DNA of 64,000 nucleotides from an uncultured Flavobacteriales bacterium (GTDB taxonomy: Bacteria > Bacteroidota > Bacteroidia > Flavobacteriales > CAJXXR01): the NCBI GenBank assembly GCA_913063375.1, contig CAJXXR010000013.1, forward strand, positions 1 to 64,000, in the 5' to 3' direction. Position numbers and translations under genes: made by a program. This document shows, one piece after another, positions 9,425-16,784 of the stretch (position 1 is the first letter of the stretch; every line of letters starts with the position of its first letter). The notes under the pieces are model-generated. The model was not told the DNA's origin, did no database searches, and was given only the letters and a program-made list of their open reading frames with translations.

Positions 9425-9473
9425 AAAAAGAATAGATCAACAGAAGGGTAAAACTGTTGATGCTATTCTTTTT
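9425..9473. terminator. Bidirectional intrinsic terminator
   Basis: AAAAAGAATAG plus ATCAACAG (9425-9443) pair with CTGTTGAT plus GCTATTC and a T-run (9454-9473) around a 10-nt loop. It lies 51 nt downstream of the 42-codon minus-strand ORF at 9524-9652 and is the natural end of that transcript. Confidence 0.75.
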
Positions 9474-9523
9474 CTGAATTTCCACCGTAAATAGGCAGGG
9501 TCGTTCAGTTGAAGATTGTTGCT

Positions 9524-9652
9524 TCATAGATTGGGTCTTACTGTAAAAATGTAGTAAGTGTAGCTGCTAAATGCAAATGCAAATGAAAATAGTAGCCCCA
9601 ATACCATACGTGTGAAATTCACTTTCTTAATTTTTTGTTCGCTGGAAGTCAT
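9524..9652 (-). CDS. Small single-pass membrane protein, 42 residues
   Basis: ORF on the minus strand starting ATG at 9650-9652 and ending TGA at 9524-9526. The product begins MTSSEQKIKKVNFTRM, a charged basic N-terminus, then has a hydrophobic segment (about 16-36, VLGLLFSFAFAFSSY) and a short tail FTVRPNL. That layout is typical of small N-in membrane proteins. A strong terminator follows 51 nt downstream, supporting transcription. No Shine-Dalgarno sequence is visible, as with its neighbours. I know no family for it. It could be a chance ORF, but basic head, single helix and terminator together argue for a real gene. Confidence 0.45.
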   Translation of the reverse strand: MTSSEQKIKKVNFTRMVLGLLFSFAFAFSSYTYYIFTVRPNL

Positions 9653-9812
9653 AACAATAAAAATTAAAATTAATCCAATTAAATAGGATTGTTAATAGAA
9701 TAATGATAATAATATAAAACAATAGCTTTATATGATATAATAGATAATAATTATTTATTTACACTAAAATAGGAAAAAATATTTAATTATTTATATTAAT
9801 TTTTGCTGTATT

Positions 9813-9858
9813 GTTGAATAGTGAATCATTGTTGGACTGCCTATAGCCACTGTTCAAC
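9813..9858. repeat. Inverted repeat downstream of the AraC gene
   Basis: GTTGAATAGTG (9813-9823) and CACTGTTCAAC (9848-9858) match at 10 of 11 positions around a 24-nt spacer. It sits 33 nt past the stop of the leftward AraC gene. There is no clear U-run, so it is either a weak terminator or an operator for the small ORF at 9524-9652. The rest of 9653-9812 is very AT-rich with no recognisable element. Confidence 0.35.
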
Positions 9859-9890
9859 TATAATAGGGGGTTGAGCTTGTTGTTTGAAAA

Positions 9891-10895
9891 TTAGATAATT
9901 AGTCGAACGAATTGACTAGGAAGTAATCCTAGACATTTTTTGAATGCTTTAGAGAATTTGGGTAAGTTCTCGTAACCAAGCATATAACTAACTTCTGAAA
10001 TAGTATACCTACCGGAAAGTAAAAGATCTTTAGCGCGTTGCATCCTATAATTTAGATAATGCTTGATTGGACTTCTGCCAAATATCTTTTTGAAAGTTCG
10101 TTTAAATTGAGATTCAGAGAGCCCAGTATCTTCGTAAATTTCTTCTAAGTGTGGAGCTTCTTGCCAGTGTGTTTCTAAGTTTTCTTTGGCATCCATAAAT
10201 GAAGAAATATCTGCATATTTAGCTTCCTGTTTATTAATCACAACCTTTTGTTCTGGTTCCATAAAGAATTCTGATAAAATGGAACTGATAAGGTTTAATG
10301 CATGTAAATGACCAATCAATTTCCCTCCAGCATATATGGCTTCGATATTTGAAATGTATCTTTGATCGATTTGTTTGAAGACATGGACAGATTCTGTGCT
10401 ACTCAAAGTCTTTTGCCAGAAACCCTCATTTTTGTCACAAAGGATATTATCGGTAGTCCATTGTTTACTTAGGAAAATGATAAAGAAGTTAACAGGAATG
10501 TCCTTTTTGTAGGCAATCATTGTTGTTGTATTTGGCGTAGAGAATACGATCCCATATTTTTTAGAAACACCCAGTTCTTCCATTTCTCCATCGATAGTAT
10601 GTTCAATGGAAAAGGCATCATTGATTTGAAATTTTATAATGTAGAATTGCTCTTCAAGACCTTGTTCACGAATAACCGTGAGATCATTAGTTAGGGTAAA
10701 ATCCAATTTAGCTATATAGAGTCCTTTTTGGATTTCATCCCAATCGATTTTTCCTTGGGCAAATTTGTAGTTAAAATGTAAGGTATGGCCCGTAACGGTA
10801 CTGCCAGTCTGTTGAGCTAAGTTGTCCAACCAGACATCTGGAGTGGTGATTTTTGTTCGCACCACATTCGCTTTTTCTTGCTTCGGCGCTTCCAT
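9891..10895 (-). CDS. AraC-family transcriptional regulator (paralogue 1)
   Basis: 334-residue regulator. The C-terminal about 100 residues form the AraC/XylS DNA-binding domain: first helix-turn-helix in EIYEDTGLSESQFKRTFKK, then SPIKHYLNYRMQRAKDLLLSG, and the second in TISEVSYMLGYENLPKFSKAF. The N-terminal about 225 residues are a probable ligand-sensing domain that I cannot assign; it contains no clear cupin motif. The next gene upstream encodes a close paralogue, clearly more than half identical by eye and colinear throughout, so the two arose by tandem duplication. They are separated by 91 bp. No obvious target gene is adjacent. Confidence 0.9.
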   Translation of the reverse strand: MEAPKQEKANVVRTKITTPDVWLDNLAQQTGSTVTGHTLHFNYKFAQGKIDWDEIQKGLYIAKLDFTLTNDLTVIREQGLEEQFYIIKFQINDAFSIEHTIDGEMEELGVSKKYGIVFSTPNTTTMIAYKKDIPVNFFIIFLSKQWTTDNILCDKNEGFWQKTLSSTESVHVFKQIDQRYISNIEAIYAGGKLIGHLHALNLISSILSEFFMEPEQKVVINKQEAKYADISSFMDAKENLETHWQEAPHLEEIYEDTGLSESQFKRTFKKIFGRSPIKHYLNYRMQRAKDLLLSGRYTISEVSYMLGYENLPKFSKAFKKCLGLLPSQFVRLII

Positions 10896-10986
10896 TATTA
10901 ATTTATTTTAGTGACTATATAAGTTAATGAAATTTTGCCTGAAAACGAAGTGTTTCAAGCCTTATATCAAACATCATTTTATGCAT

Positions 10987-11991
10987 TTATACTATCAATC
11001 TTATATATTGACTTGGTAACATTCCTAGGCATTTTTTAAAGGCCTTGGAAAATTTAGTTAAGTTTTCATAGCCCAACATATAACTGACTTCAGAAATGGT
11101 ATACCTACCTGTTAATAGCAATTCTTTTGCTCTTTGCATTCGGTAGTTTAAGTAGTGTTTGTAGGGGCTATAACCAAATATTTTTTTAAATGATTTTTTA
11201 AACTGGGATTCAGATAGTCCTGTGTCTTCGCATATTTCTTCAATATGTGGTGCTTCTTGCCAATGGTATTCTAGATTTTCCTTCGCATCTAAAAAGGATG
11301 AAAGGTCAAATTCTTGGGCTTCTGTTTTGTTGATTACCACTTTTTGTTCTGGTTCCATAAAAAACTCTGAAAGAATAGAGGTGAGTAGGTTAAGCGCATG
11401 TAGGTGACCTATTAGCGATCCTCCGGCATATATAGCCTCTAAGTTAGAGATATACCTTTGGTCTATGGGTTTGTAAACGTGGATGGATTGATTACTGCTT
11501 AGCGTATTGTGCCAAAAACCAGTCTGTTTGTCACATAATACATTTTCTGATAACCACTGTTTACTCAGAATGATTGTAAACATTTTAATGGGAGTGTGCT
11601 TTTTGTACCGAATCATGGTAGTGGTATTGGGAGTAGAAAATACAATCCCATATTTTTTGGAGACTCCCAATTCTTCAATTTCACCATCAATACTGTGTTC
11701 AATGGAGGTATCGTTAATTTGGAATTTCATCATATAGAATCCGTCCTCTAGAGTTTGTTCACGGACTACTGATATGTCCCTCATTAGGGTGAAGTCAGAT
11801 TTAGCTATATAGAATCCTTTTTGAATTTCATCCCAACGGATAGTTCCGTCGGCAAAATTACTATTACATATTAATACATTACCTTCAACTTTACTATCCG
11901 TCTGAATAGCTAAATCTTTTATCCAAATGTCTGGAGTGGTGATTCTATTTCGCACCACCGTTTCCTTTATTTCTGGCGTCGGTGCTTTCAT
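10987..11991 (-). CDS. AraC-family transcriptional regulator (paralogue 2)
   Basis: 334 residues from the ATG at 11989-11991. That start gives MKAPTPEIKETVVRNRI, which lines up with MEAPKQEKANVVRTKI of the neighbour. ATGs at 11995-11997 and 12022-12024 would add 2 or 11 residues with no counterpart in the paralogue. The C-terminal double helix-turn-helix is intact (LSESQFKKSFKKIFGYSP, then ISEVSYMLGYENLTKFSK). Both paralogues have a TATATAGT sequence about 16-17 nt before the chosen ATG, so promoter and gene were probably duplicated together. Differences are scattered, as expected from an old duplication under selection. Confidence 0.9.
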   Translation of the reverse strand: MKAPTPEIKETVVRNRITTPDIWIKDLAIQTDSKVEGNVLICNSNFADGTIRWDEIQKGFYIAKSDFTLMRDISVVREQTLEDGFYMMKFQINDTSIEHSIDGEIEELGVSKKYGIVFSTPNTTTMIRYKKHTPIKMFTIILSKQWLSENVLCDKQTGFWHNTLSSNQSIHVYKPIDQRYISNLEAIYAGGSLIGHLHALNLLTSILSEFFMEPEQKVVINKTEAQEFDLSSFLDAKENLEYHWQEAPHIEEICEDTGLSESQFKKSFKKIFGYSPYKHYLNYRMQRAKELLLTGRYTISEVSYMLGYENLTKFSKAFKKCLGMLPSQYIRLIV

Positions 11992-12095
11992 AGTCATATT
12001 ATTTATTACTATATAATATAACAATTATCGTGCTGAAAATGAAATATTTAACAATTTATCGACGAACTGTGTGAATTTTTAGCTTTAAATGCTAA

Positions 12096-13175
12096 TTAGG
12101 ATTTAAAGCTAAGGATATTACTTTCTCCAAGGTCACCTACCAATGCTATGAGTTGACTATTAGGCAGTTCATTTTTCCATTCAGCCGCAGCTTTTTGTGC
12201 GCGTTTTCCGGTTTGACAGTGGATGTATACGGTGGTGTATTTTCGCAATTCATCTAGATATTTTTCCAAATGATTAGGGTCAATTGGCTGAGCAATACTA
12301 GGTTGTTTTTTCCTTTCAGCAGCTGTTCTTATATCCACAACTATAGACTGTTCATCTCCCTGTCTATAAGATCCAATAGGCAGTGTATCTATACTGCAAC
12401 TATGGTTGTATTCAGGCTTATCTAAACTGGTTAAGTCGAAGTTAATAGGGTTTTTCTGGAATCCAAAACTGCTGAAATGGTTGTTAAGAAGATCTAGCTG
12501 AAGGAAGTTCCCCGCTGCAATCTTGCCTATTCCGCAAATCATTTTAATGGCTTCTGAAGCTTGCCATACACCCATTACTCCAGGTAGTACTCCTAATACA
12601 CCTATTTCTGAACAGGAAGGGCTTTCTCCATCGCTAGGTGCCTCTGGAAATAAACAACGGTAGGATGGAGATCCTTTCCAATTGAAAACGGAAAGTTGAC
12701 CCTCAAATTTATATATAGCAGCAAACACCCAAGGTTTGTCTAGTATAATGCAGGCATCATTAACCAGGTATCTACTGGCAAAATTATCCGCACAATCTAG
12801 GATGAGATCCCAATCGGAAATAATCTCTAAGGCGTTGTCTTGGTGTAAAAATTCTTTATAAACGACTATGTCTAATGCTGGGTTGATGGCAGATAATCTA
12901 TTTGCAGCTACTTCTGCTTTTGATTTCCCTATATCATCAGTTTGAAATAAAATTTGCCGTTGAAGGTTAGAAATAGAAATACTATCCCCATCAACAATTC
13001 CTATTTTTCCGATTCCAGCTGCGGCCAAATATTGTAGGGCAGGGCAGCCTAAACCTCCAGCTCCAATAATCAATACAGCCGCTGTTTTCAATTTTAATTG
13101 ACCTTCTAGACCAATCTCATCCAGGCGTAGGTGTCTGTCGTACCGGATGTGCTCGTTTTTACTAAGGCTAGACAT
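12096..13175 (-). CDS. thiF: ThiF/MoeB-type adenylyltransferase with C-terminal rhodanese domain
   Basis: E1-like enzyme expected to adenylate the C-terminal glycine of the sulfur carrier ThiS and load sulfur. Residues about 8-245 form the ThiF/MoeB/HesA domain: nucleotide loop IGAGGLGCP at about 37-45, then DGDSISISNLQRQILF and the DIGKSKAE helix. Residues about 270-355 form a rhodanese-like domain with the active-site loop HCQTGKRA, where the cysteine would carry the persulfide. The CxxC zinc pair usually found near position 240 is absent here (NPINFDL), which is atypical. It starts 1 bp after thiH, in the same transcript. Confidence 0.8.
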   Translation of the reverse strand: MSSLSKNEHIRYDRHLRLDEIGLEGQLKLKTAAVLIIGAGGLGCPALQYLAAAGIGKIGIVDGDSISISNLQRQILFQTDDIGKSKAEVAANRLSAINPALDIVVYKEFLHQDNALEIISDWDLILDCADNFASRYLVNDACIILDKPWVFAAIYKFEGQLSVFNWKGSPSYRCLFPEAPSDGESPSCSEIGVLGVLPGVMGVWQASEAIKMICGIGKIAAGNFLQLDLLNNHFSSFGFQKNPINFDLTSLDKPEYNHSCSIDTLPIGSYRQGDEQSIVVDIRTAAERKKQPSIAQPIDPNHLEKYLDELRKYTTVYIHCQTGKRAQKAAAEWKNELPNSQLIALVGDLGESNILSFKS

Positions 13176-13176
13176 A

Positions 13177-14289
13177 TTATTGTAAGCTTAGATCCCAATT
13201 TTTCCAAACGGTGTCATATCCGTGGGATTTGAAAAGTGCTTCCATCTCTGCAGGACTTCTCTCATCGGAAATTTCAAATTGTTCAAGTGAATCTTCATCT
13301 ACTACATATCCTCCTGGGTTGGTTTTTGAGCCAGCACTAATAGAGGTTATTCCCAATTTGAAAATATTATTTCTGAAATCTTCACTTTCACGTGTAGACA
13401 GTGATAGCTCTATTTCTTGATCGAGTAATCTGTAGGCAAATATTAATTGTGCTAAGTGTTTATCCGTCATTTCAACCTTCGGCTCTAAATTACCTTCATG
13501 AGGTCTTAGTCTCGGGAATGAAATGGAGTAAATACTTTGCCAATATTTTTTTTGTAAGTAACGCAGGTGTAAAGCAGTGAAGAAGCTATCTATTCTCCAA
13601 TCCTCTAAGCCAAAAAGAGCTCCTAATCCAATTTTATGGATGCCTGCTTTTCCCAGTCTATCTGGGGTGTCTAGACGGTGGGAGAAATTAGATTTATTCC
13701 CACGTGTATGGTGTTTGGTATAATCCTCTTTTCTATACGTTTCTTGATATACTAATACTGCATGTAGTCCTATTTCAAGTAGTTCTTCGTATTCCGCTTG
13801 TTCTAGCGGTTGAACCTCTATAGATATATTTGCAAAGTAGGGTTTAACCAATTCTATCGCATGTTTCAAATAAGAGACGCCTACTTTTTTATTGGCTTCT
13901 CCTGTAACCAGTAAAATATGCTGATAACCTAAGGAGCGAAGATGTTTTGCTTCCTCAATGATTTCATGATCCTTTAAAATCTTTCGTTTAATACGATTGT
14001 TCATTGAGAAGCCACAATAGGTACAGATGTTTTCACACACATTGGAAAGGTACATAGGAGCATACATTTGCATGGTCTTTCCGAAACGCTTTACGGTTAG
14101 TTCATGACTTTCTTGCGCCATGCGTTCCAAATAAGGGTCGGCTGCTGGCGAAATTAATGCTTTAAAGTCTTCAAGGTCACGTTGGCTTTTGCCAAGTGCT
14201 CTTTCTACATCCTTACTAGTTTTCCCGTAAATATCCTTTTTGATTTCATCCCAAGAATATTGGTCAAAAAGGGTTTCAAATGATTGCAT
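13177..14289 (-). CDS. thiH: 2-iminoacetate synthase (tyrosine lyase) ThiH
   Basis: Radical-SAM enzyme that splits tyrosine into dehydroglycine and p-cresol for thiazole synthesis. The 370 residues carry the cluster motif NVCENICTYCGF (CxxxCxxC), the LLVTGEA strand and the VQPLEQAEYEEL motif typical of ThiH, with a C-terminal biotin/thiamine-synthase-associated domain. Length is close to E. coli ThiH (377). It forms a two-gene unit with thiF. The other thiazole genes (thiS, thiG) and thiC are not in the window, and no TPP riboswitch was seen in 14290-14531, so this is a split fragment of the usual operon. Confidence 0.93.
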   Translation of the reverse strand: MQSFETLFDQYSWDEIKKDIYGKTSKDVERALGKSQRDLEDFKALISPAADPYLERMAQESHELTVKRFGKTMQMYAPMYLSNVCENICTYCGFSMNNRIKRKILKDHEIIEEAKHLRSLGYQHILLVTGEANKKVGVSYLKHAIELVKPYFANISIEVQPLEQAEYEELLEIGLHAVLVYQETYRKEDYTKHHTRGNKSNFSHRLDTPDRLGKAGIHKIGLGALFGLEDWRIDSFFTALHLRYLQKKYWQSIYSISFPRLRPHEGNLEPKVEMTDKHLAQLIFAYRLLDQEIELSLSTRESEDFRNNIFKLGITSISAGSKTNPGGYVVDEDSLEQFEISDERSPAEMEALFKSHGYDTVWKNWDLSLQ

Positions 14290-14482
14290 AGGATCTTTTT
14301 ACTTATTGTTGTTCAAAATTCCGAAATTTTAAGCTGATATGAAACTATGGGAGCCGAAAATTAGCATGGTAAGGTGAAATTTTAATTGGTAGAATATAGA
14401 AGGTAAAACAGCCATAAATGCAATGTTTAACCTTTTGGAAGTTAGTCGCTTGCTAATTATTTGAAAAATAGTGTTCAAAACC

Positions 14483-14514
14483 TTTGATTTTACTGGGATT
14501 GTTACGCATATTTG
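14483..14514 (+). promoter_or_regulatory. Promoter of the first tRNA-Arg gene
   Basis: TTTG (14483-14486), 20 nt, then CATATTTG (14507-14514), a one-base variant of TAnnTTTG; the tRNA starts 18 nt later. The stretch TTACGnATATTTGCATCGCA around the -7 box is shared with the second tRNA-Arg gene. Confidence 0.65.
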
Positions 14515-14531
14515 CATCGCAATAAACGTAC

Positions 14532-14605
14532 GGCCTCGTAGCTCAACTGGATAGAGTACTTGACTACGAATCAAGCGGTTACAAGTTCGACTCTTGTCGA
14601 GGTCA
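14532..14605 (+). tRNA. tRNA-Arg(ACG), copy 1
   Basis: 74-nt cloverleaf. Acceptor arms GGCCTCG (14532-14538) and CGAGGTC (14598-14604) pair with one G-U; the discriminator is A14605. The anticodon arm CTTGA-CTACGAA-TCAAG has anticodon ACG, which reads CGN arginine codons after A34 deamination to inosine. The T arm is ACAAG-TTCGACT-CTTGT. CCA is not encoded. It is identical to the copy at 15745-15818. Confidence 0.96.
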
Positions 14606-14609
14606 CTTT

Positions 14610-14649
14610 AAAAGTCTTTCAAGCAATTTGCTTGAAAGACTTTTTTTTT
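14610..14649 (+). terminator. Intrinsic terminator after tRNA-Arg copy 1
   Basis: AAAAGTCTTTCAAGC pairs perfectly with GCTTGAAAGACTTTT around AATTT, followed by a T-run to 14649. It begins 5 nt after the tRNA. Confidence 0.9.
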
Positions 14650-14822
14650 GTGATTGATTTAAAGGTAATATGGTTTTATCTAGTCTCTATATTCAACCTG
14701 TTGATGTCTAGCGAATGGTATACAATGAAAAAATTAATTAGAGCGCTGATAATTAGTGCGTCTTTTTGATAGAATTTAAGAGGGGATGTCCTCGGTAAGC
14801 ACCAAAGAGTAATTTGTAGGAT

Positions 14823-15401
14823 TTACTCTTCGTTTAGGTAATTGTAAGAATTCTTGTAATAATCAGGATGTTGCATAAAAAGGTTTTCCTGTAGATTTTC
14901 AGCATCTATTTTCTTTTTGGAAAATTCATATTTCAATTCCTTCAAAGTAGATTTGAATTGGTGGAAAACTGATTTACCTTGTTCAAAGTAGACATTATCA
15001 ATGTTATAATGAATGATTGCTCCTTTGCACATTTCACAAGGTTCAAAACTGGAATACAAATATAATTTGTTCCTATCCAATGCATAAAATTCAGTGCCGT
15101 ACTTTTCGAAAGCCATATTTAGGGCATTAATTTCAGCATGGCCACTTAGTTCCTTTTTATCAAATACTGTATTGTAGCCTTTTCCAATGATTGTATCTTG
15201 GTAGATTAATAGTGCTGCTACTGGGACATCATTCGATTTGAGTGCTTCTTTTCCTAGTTTGGTAAGATTCTTAAGAATCTCCTTAGAAATTTCCGATTTT
15301 GGTTTTAAGTGATACAATTGAGTTGGAAATAAGAGTAATACCAATGAAACCAATATAAGTCCTAAGCCAAGCAGGGTTATGAGGGAGTTCTTTTTCTTCA
15401 T
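14823..15401 (-). CDS. Membrane-anchored cytidine/deoxycytidylate-type deaminase
   Basis: 192-residue protein. An N-terminal membrane helix (about 8-25) follows a lysine-rich start, so the catalytic domain (about 40-165) probably faces the periplasm unless the helix is inverted. The zinc site of the deaminase family is complete: SGHAEINAL (His88, catalytic Glu90) and SFEPCEMCKGAI (Cys122, Cys125). The PCxxC spacing and the overall pattern resemble the guanine deaminase/tRNA adenosine deaminase branch more than true cytidine deaminase. A membrane anchor on such a domain is unusual. It lies between two identical tRNA-Arg genes and is transcribed against them. Substrate unknown. Confidence 0.75.
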   Translation of the reverse strand: MKKKNSLITLLGLGLILVSLVLLLFPTQLYHLKPKSEISKEILKNLTKLGKEALKSNDVPVAALLIYQDTIIGKGYNTVFDKKELSGHAEINALNMAFEKYGTEFYALDRNKLYLYSSFEPCEMCKGAIIHYNIDNVYFEQGKSVFHQFKSTLKELKYEFSKKKIDAENLQENLFMQHPDYYKNSYNYLNEE

Positions 15402-15695
15402 GTTCTTTTATCTAATTCCTCCAAAAATTGATTCCATTTGAATTTTAACAGATTTGTGAATTTAATTAATAGAAATGGTAATGACACTAGACGGGGGGCA
15501 AAATGATTAATTTATTAGCTTCACTATTTGAACAATAGTGATACCATTTGATTCTGCATCCAATTTGATAACCACTTGTAATAATGAGAAGGACTTAAAT
15601 GCTATAATTATAGTCTTTCTATTAATAACGGTGTTTATTCTAAATACATGATCATTAGTTTATTGTGAAAAACTTAAAAAAAATCTCATAAGTTG
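15402..15695. other. Noncoding spacer between deaminase gene and tRNA-Arg copy 2
   Basis: No credible ORF. It contains a perfect 8-bp hairpin, TCACTATT-TGAAC-AATAGTGA (15521-15541), and a G6 run at 15493-15498 that stands out in AT-rich sequence. Neither has an assigned role. The deaminase promoter should lie at its left end, but no clear -7 box was found. Confidence 0.5.
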
Positions 15696-15728
15696 TTTGA
15701 TTTATAGGATTAAACTTACGTATATTTG
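15696..15728 (+). promoter_or_regulatory. Promoter of the second tRNA-Arg gene
   Basis: TTTG (15696-15699), 21 nt, then TATATTTG (15721-15728), a perfect TAnnTTTG box; the tRNA begins 17 nt later. It is similar to the promoter of copy 1 over about 24 bp. Confidence 0.8.
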
Positions 15729-15744
15729 CATCGCATTAAAGCAA

Positions 15745-15818
15745 GGCCTCGTAGCTCAACTGGATAGAGTACTTGACTACGAATCAAGCGGTTACAAGTT
15801 CGACTCTTGTCGAGGTCA
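15745..15818 (+). tRNA. tRNA-Arg(ACG), copy 2
   Basis: Identical in all 74 nt to the gene at 14532-14605: acceptor GGCCTCG/CGAGGTC, anticodon loop CTACGAA, discriminator A, no encoded CCA. Sequence similarity to copy 1 extends upstream through the promoter but stops right after the tRNA, where each copy has its own terminator. Confidence 0.96.
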
Positions 15819-15819
15819 C

Positions 15820-15859
15820 AAAAAATCCTTCAGTAAATATTTACTGAAGGATTTTTTTT
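15820..15859 (+). terminator. Intrinsic terminator after tRNA-Arg copy 2
   Basis: AAAAATCCTTCAGTAAA and TTTACTGAAGGATTTTT form a near-perfect palindrome followed by T8. Confidence 0.9.
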
Positions 15860-15883
15860 GTCTTTATTTTAAATCAAATATTT

Positions 15884-15900
15884 GGCGGGCGCATAGCTCA
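15884..15900 (+). pseudogene. Possible 5' fragment of a tRNA gene
   Basis: GCGGGCGCATAGCTCA looks like the start of a tRNA: a 7-nt acceptor arm followed by TAGCTCA, the conserved U8-A-GCUCA of the D arm. It is then cut off by an A-run belonging to the next terminator. ATATTTGG just upstream resembles a -7 box. It may be the relic of a third tRNA downstream of tRNA-Arg, or chance. Confidence 0.35.
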
Positions 15901-15904
15901 AAAA

Positions 15905-15933
15905 AAAAGCCATTACATTTTGTAATGGCTTTT
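15905..15933 (-). terminator. Terminator of the leftward membrane/secreted protein operon
   Basis: AAAAGCCATTACA (15905-15917) and TGTAATGGCTTTT (15921-15933) pair perfectly around TTT. It lies 18 nt past the stop of the minus-strand gene ending at 15951. Confidence 0.85.
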
Positions 15934-15950
15934 ACTATTATTAATTAAGG

Positions 15951-16349
15951 TTAGTCTAATTGAGACCAAGTGGTTTTACTATCTCTTTTAATTTGAAGAA
16001 TAGCATATAAGATAAGTGGACCTATCAATCCTCCTATTACAGATGATATTTCTGCATTATCGTAGTACGACATATATGCAACTACCAAACTTGAAGCAAC
16101 CAAGCCCCAAAAGCCCCATTTTTTCCATTTGAAAACAGCGATGGTAAACACTACATTGAGGATTCCTACTATACCCAACATCGTGTTATTTAATTTGGCT
16201 ATCTGATTCATGGCATCTTCTGAAAACTCTGCCAAAAACTCCATAATTGCGCCATAGAAAACTAAGTATACCAATACTGTGAAAACACCTCCTACAAGGC
16301 CTAAAATTAGCCAGGCTGTCACGCAACCGTGTCTTTTCTTTTCTTCCAT
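15951..16349 (-). CDS. Hypothetical four-helix membrane protein
   Basis: 132 residues with a charged N-terminus (MEEKKRHG) and four hydrophobic stretches (about 11-31, 53-70, 75-90, 100-117). I do not recognise a family. It is the last gene of a three-gene minus-strand unit with two small secreted proteins (gaps of 30 and 15 bp) and is closed by the terminator at 15905-15933. Confidence 0.7.
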   Translation of the reverse strand: MEEKKRHGCVTAWLILGLVGGVFTVLVYLVFYGAIMEFLAEFSEDAMNQIAKLNNTMLGIVGILNVVFTIAVFKWKKWGFWGLVASSLVVAYMSYYDNAEISSVIGGLIGPLILYAILQIKRDSKTTWSQLD

Positions 16350-16379
16350 TTTTTAGTTTAGTTTAAATTTTTTTTCCTT

Positions 16380-16769
16380 TTATTCCTCGTATACAAAAAT
16401 TTCACTTTCCTGTGTTTCGGAGAATAAATTGCTAGATGATTGCTGAATATACGAGTTTTCTTTGGTTTCTATAATTTTTACCGTCAGGATCATGTTTTCG
16501 GGTAGAATTTCGTTATCCGGGTTCTCTAGAATTTTCTTTAAGGTCAAGGTATAAATACAATCCTTAACCCATTTTACCTTAAATTTTAGTTTTGTTCTGG
16601 AAAAATCTGAGTATTCAATTTGAGTATTTCCTTTTCGTTCAATATAAAAATTACCATATTCGGCATTCTTGATAACGAATTTCCCATTTTTAAATTTTTT
16701 ACAACCTGGATTCTGAGCAAAGACTCCTATTGAAAATAGAAACAGGAATGCGACTAATATTCTTTTCAT
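16380..16769 (-). CDS. Small secreted protein of unknown function
   Basis: 129 residues with a clear signal peptide (MKRILVAFLFLFSIGVFAQ, cleavage after VFA). The mature part starts with GCKKFKNGKFVIKN...YGNFYIERKGNTQIEYS. This short pattern (C-x-x-F-K-x-G-x-F, then an E-R-x-x-x-x-Q-I/E motif) recurs in small exported Flavobacteriales proteins of unknown role, some of them mislabelled topoisomerase in public annotations as I recall. It is the middle gene of the three-gene unit 17423-15951. Confidence 0.7.
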   Translation of the reverse strand: MKRILVAFLFLFSIGVFAQNPGCKKFKNGKFVIKNAEYGNFYIERKGNTQIEYSDFSRTKLKFKVKWVKDCIYTLTLKKILENPDNEILPENMILTVKIIETKENSYIQQSSSNLFSETQESEIFVYEE

Positions 16770-16784
16770 AAAGTTTTGTTTAAA

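Noticed and set aside
14290..14531. TPP riboswitch upstream of thiH
   Set aside because: No conserved THI-box blocks (CUGAGA, CCNUUGAACCUGAUC-like) were seen on the minus strand.
14329..14769. ORFs on both strands around tRNA-Arg copy 1
   Set aside because: They run through the tRNA gene, promoter and terminator and show no protein-like features.
15697..15948. Plus-strand ORF of 83 codons
   Set aside because: It is the translation of tRNA-Arg copy 2 and its terminator (the familiar spurious GLVAQLDRVLDYE peptide), not a gene.
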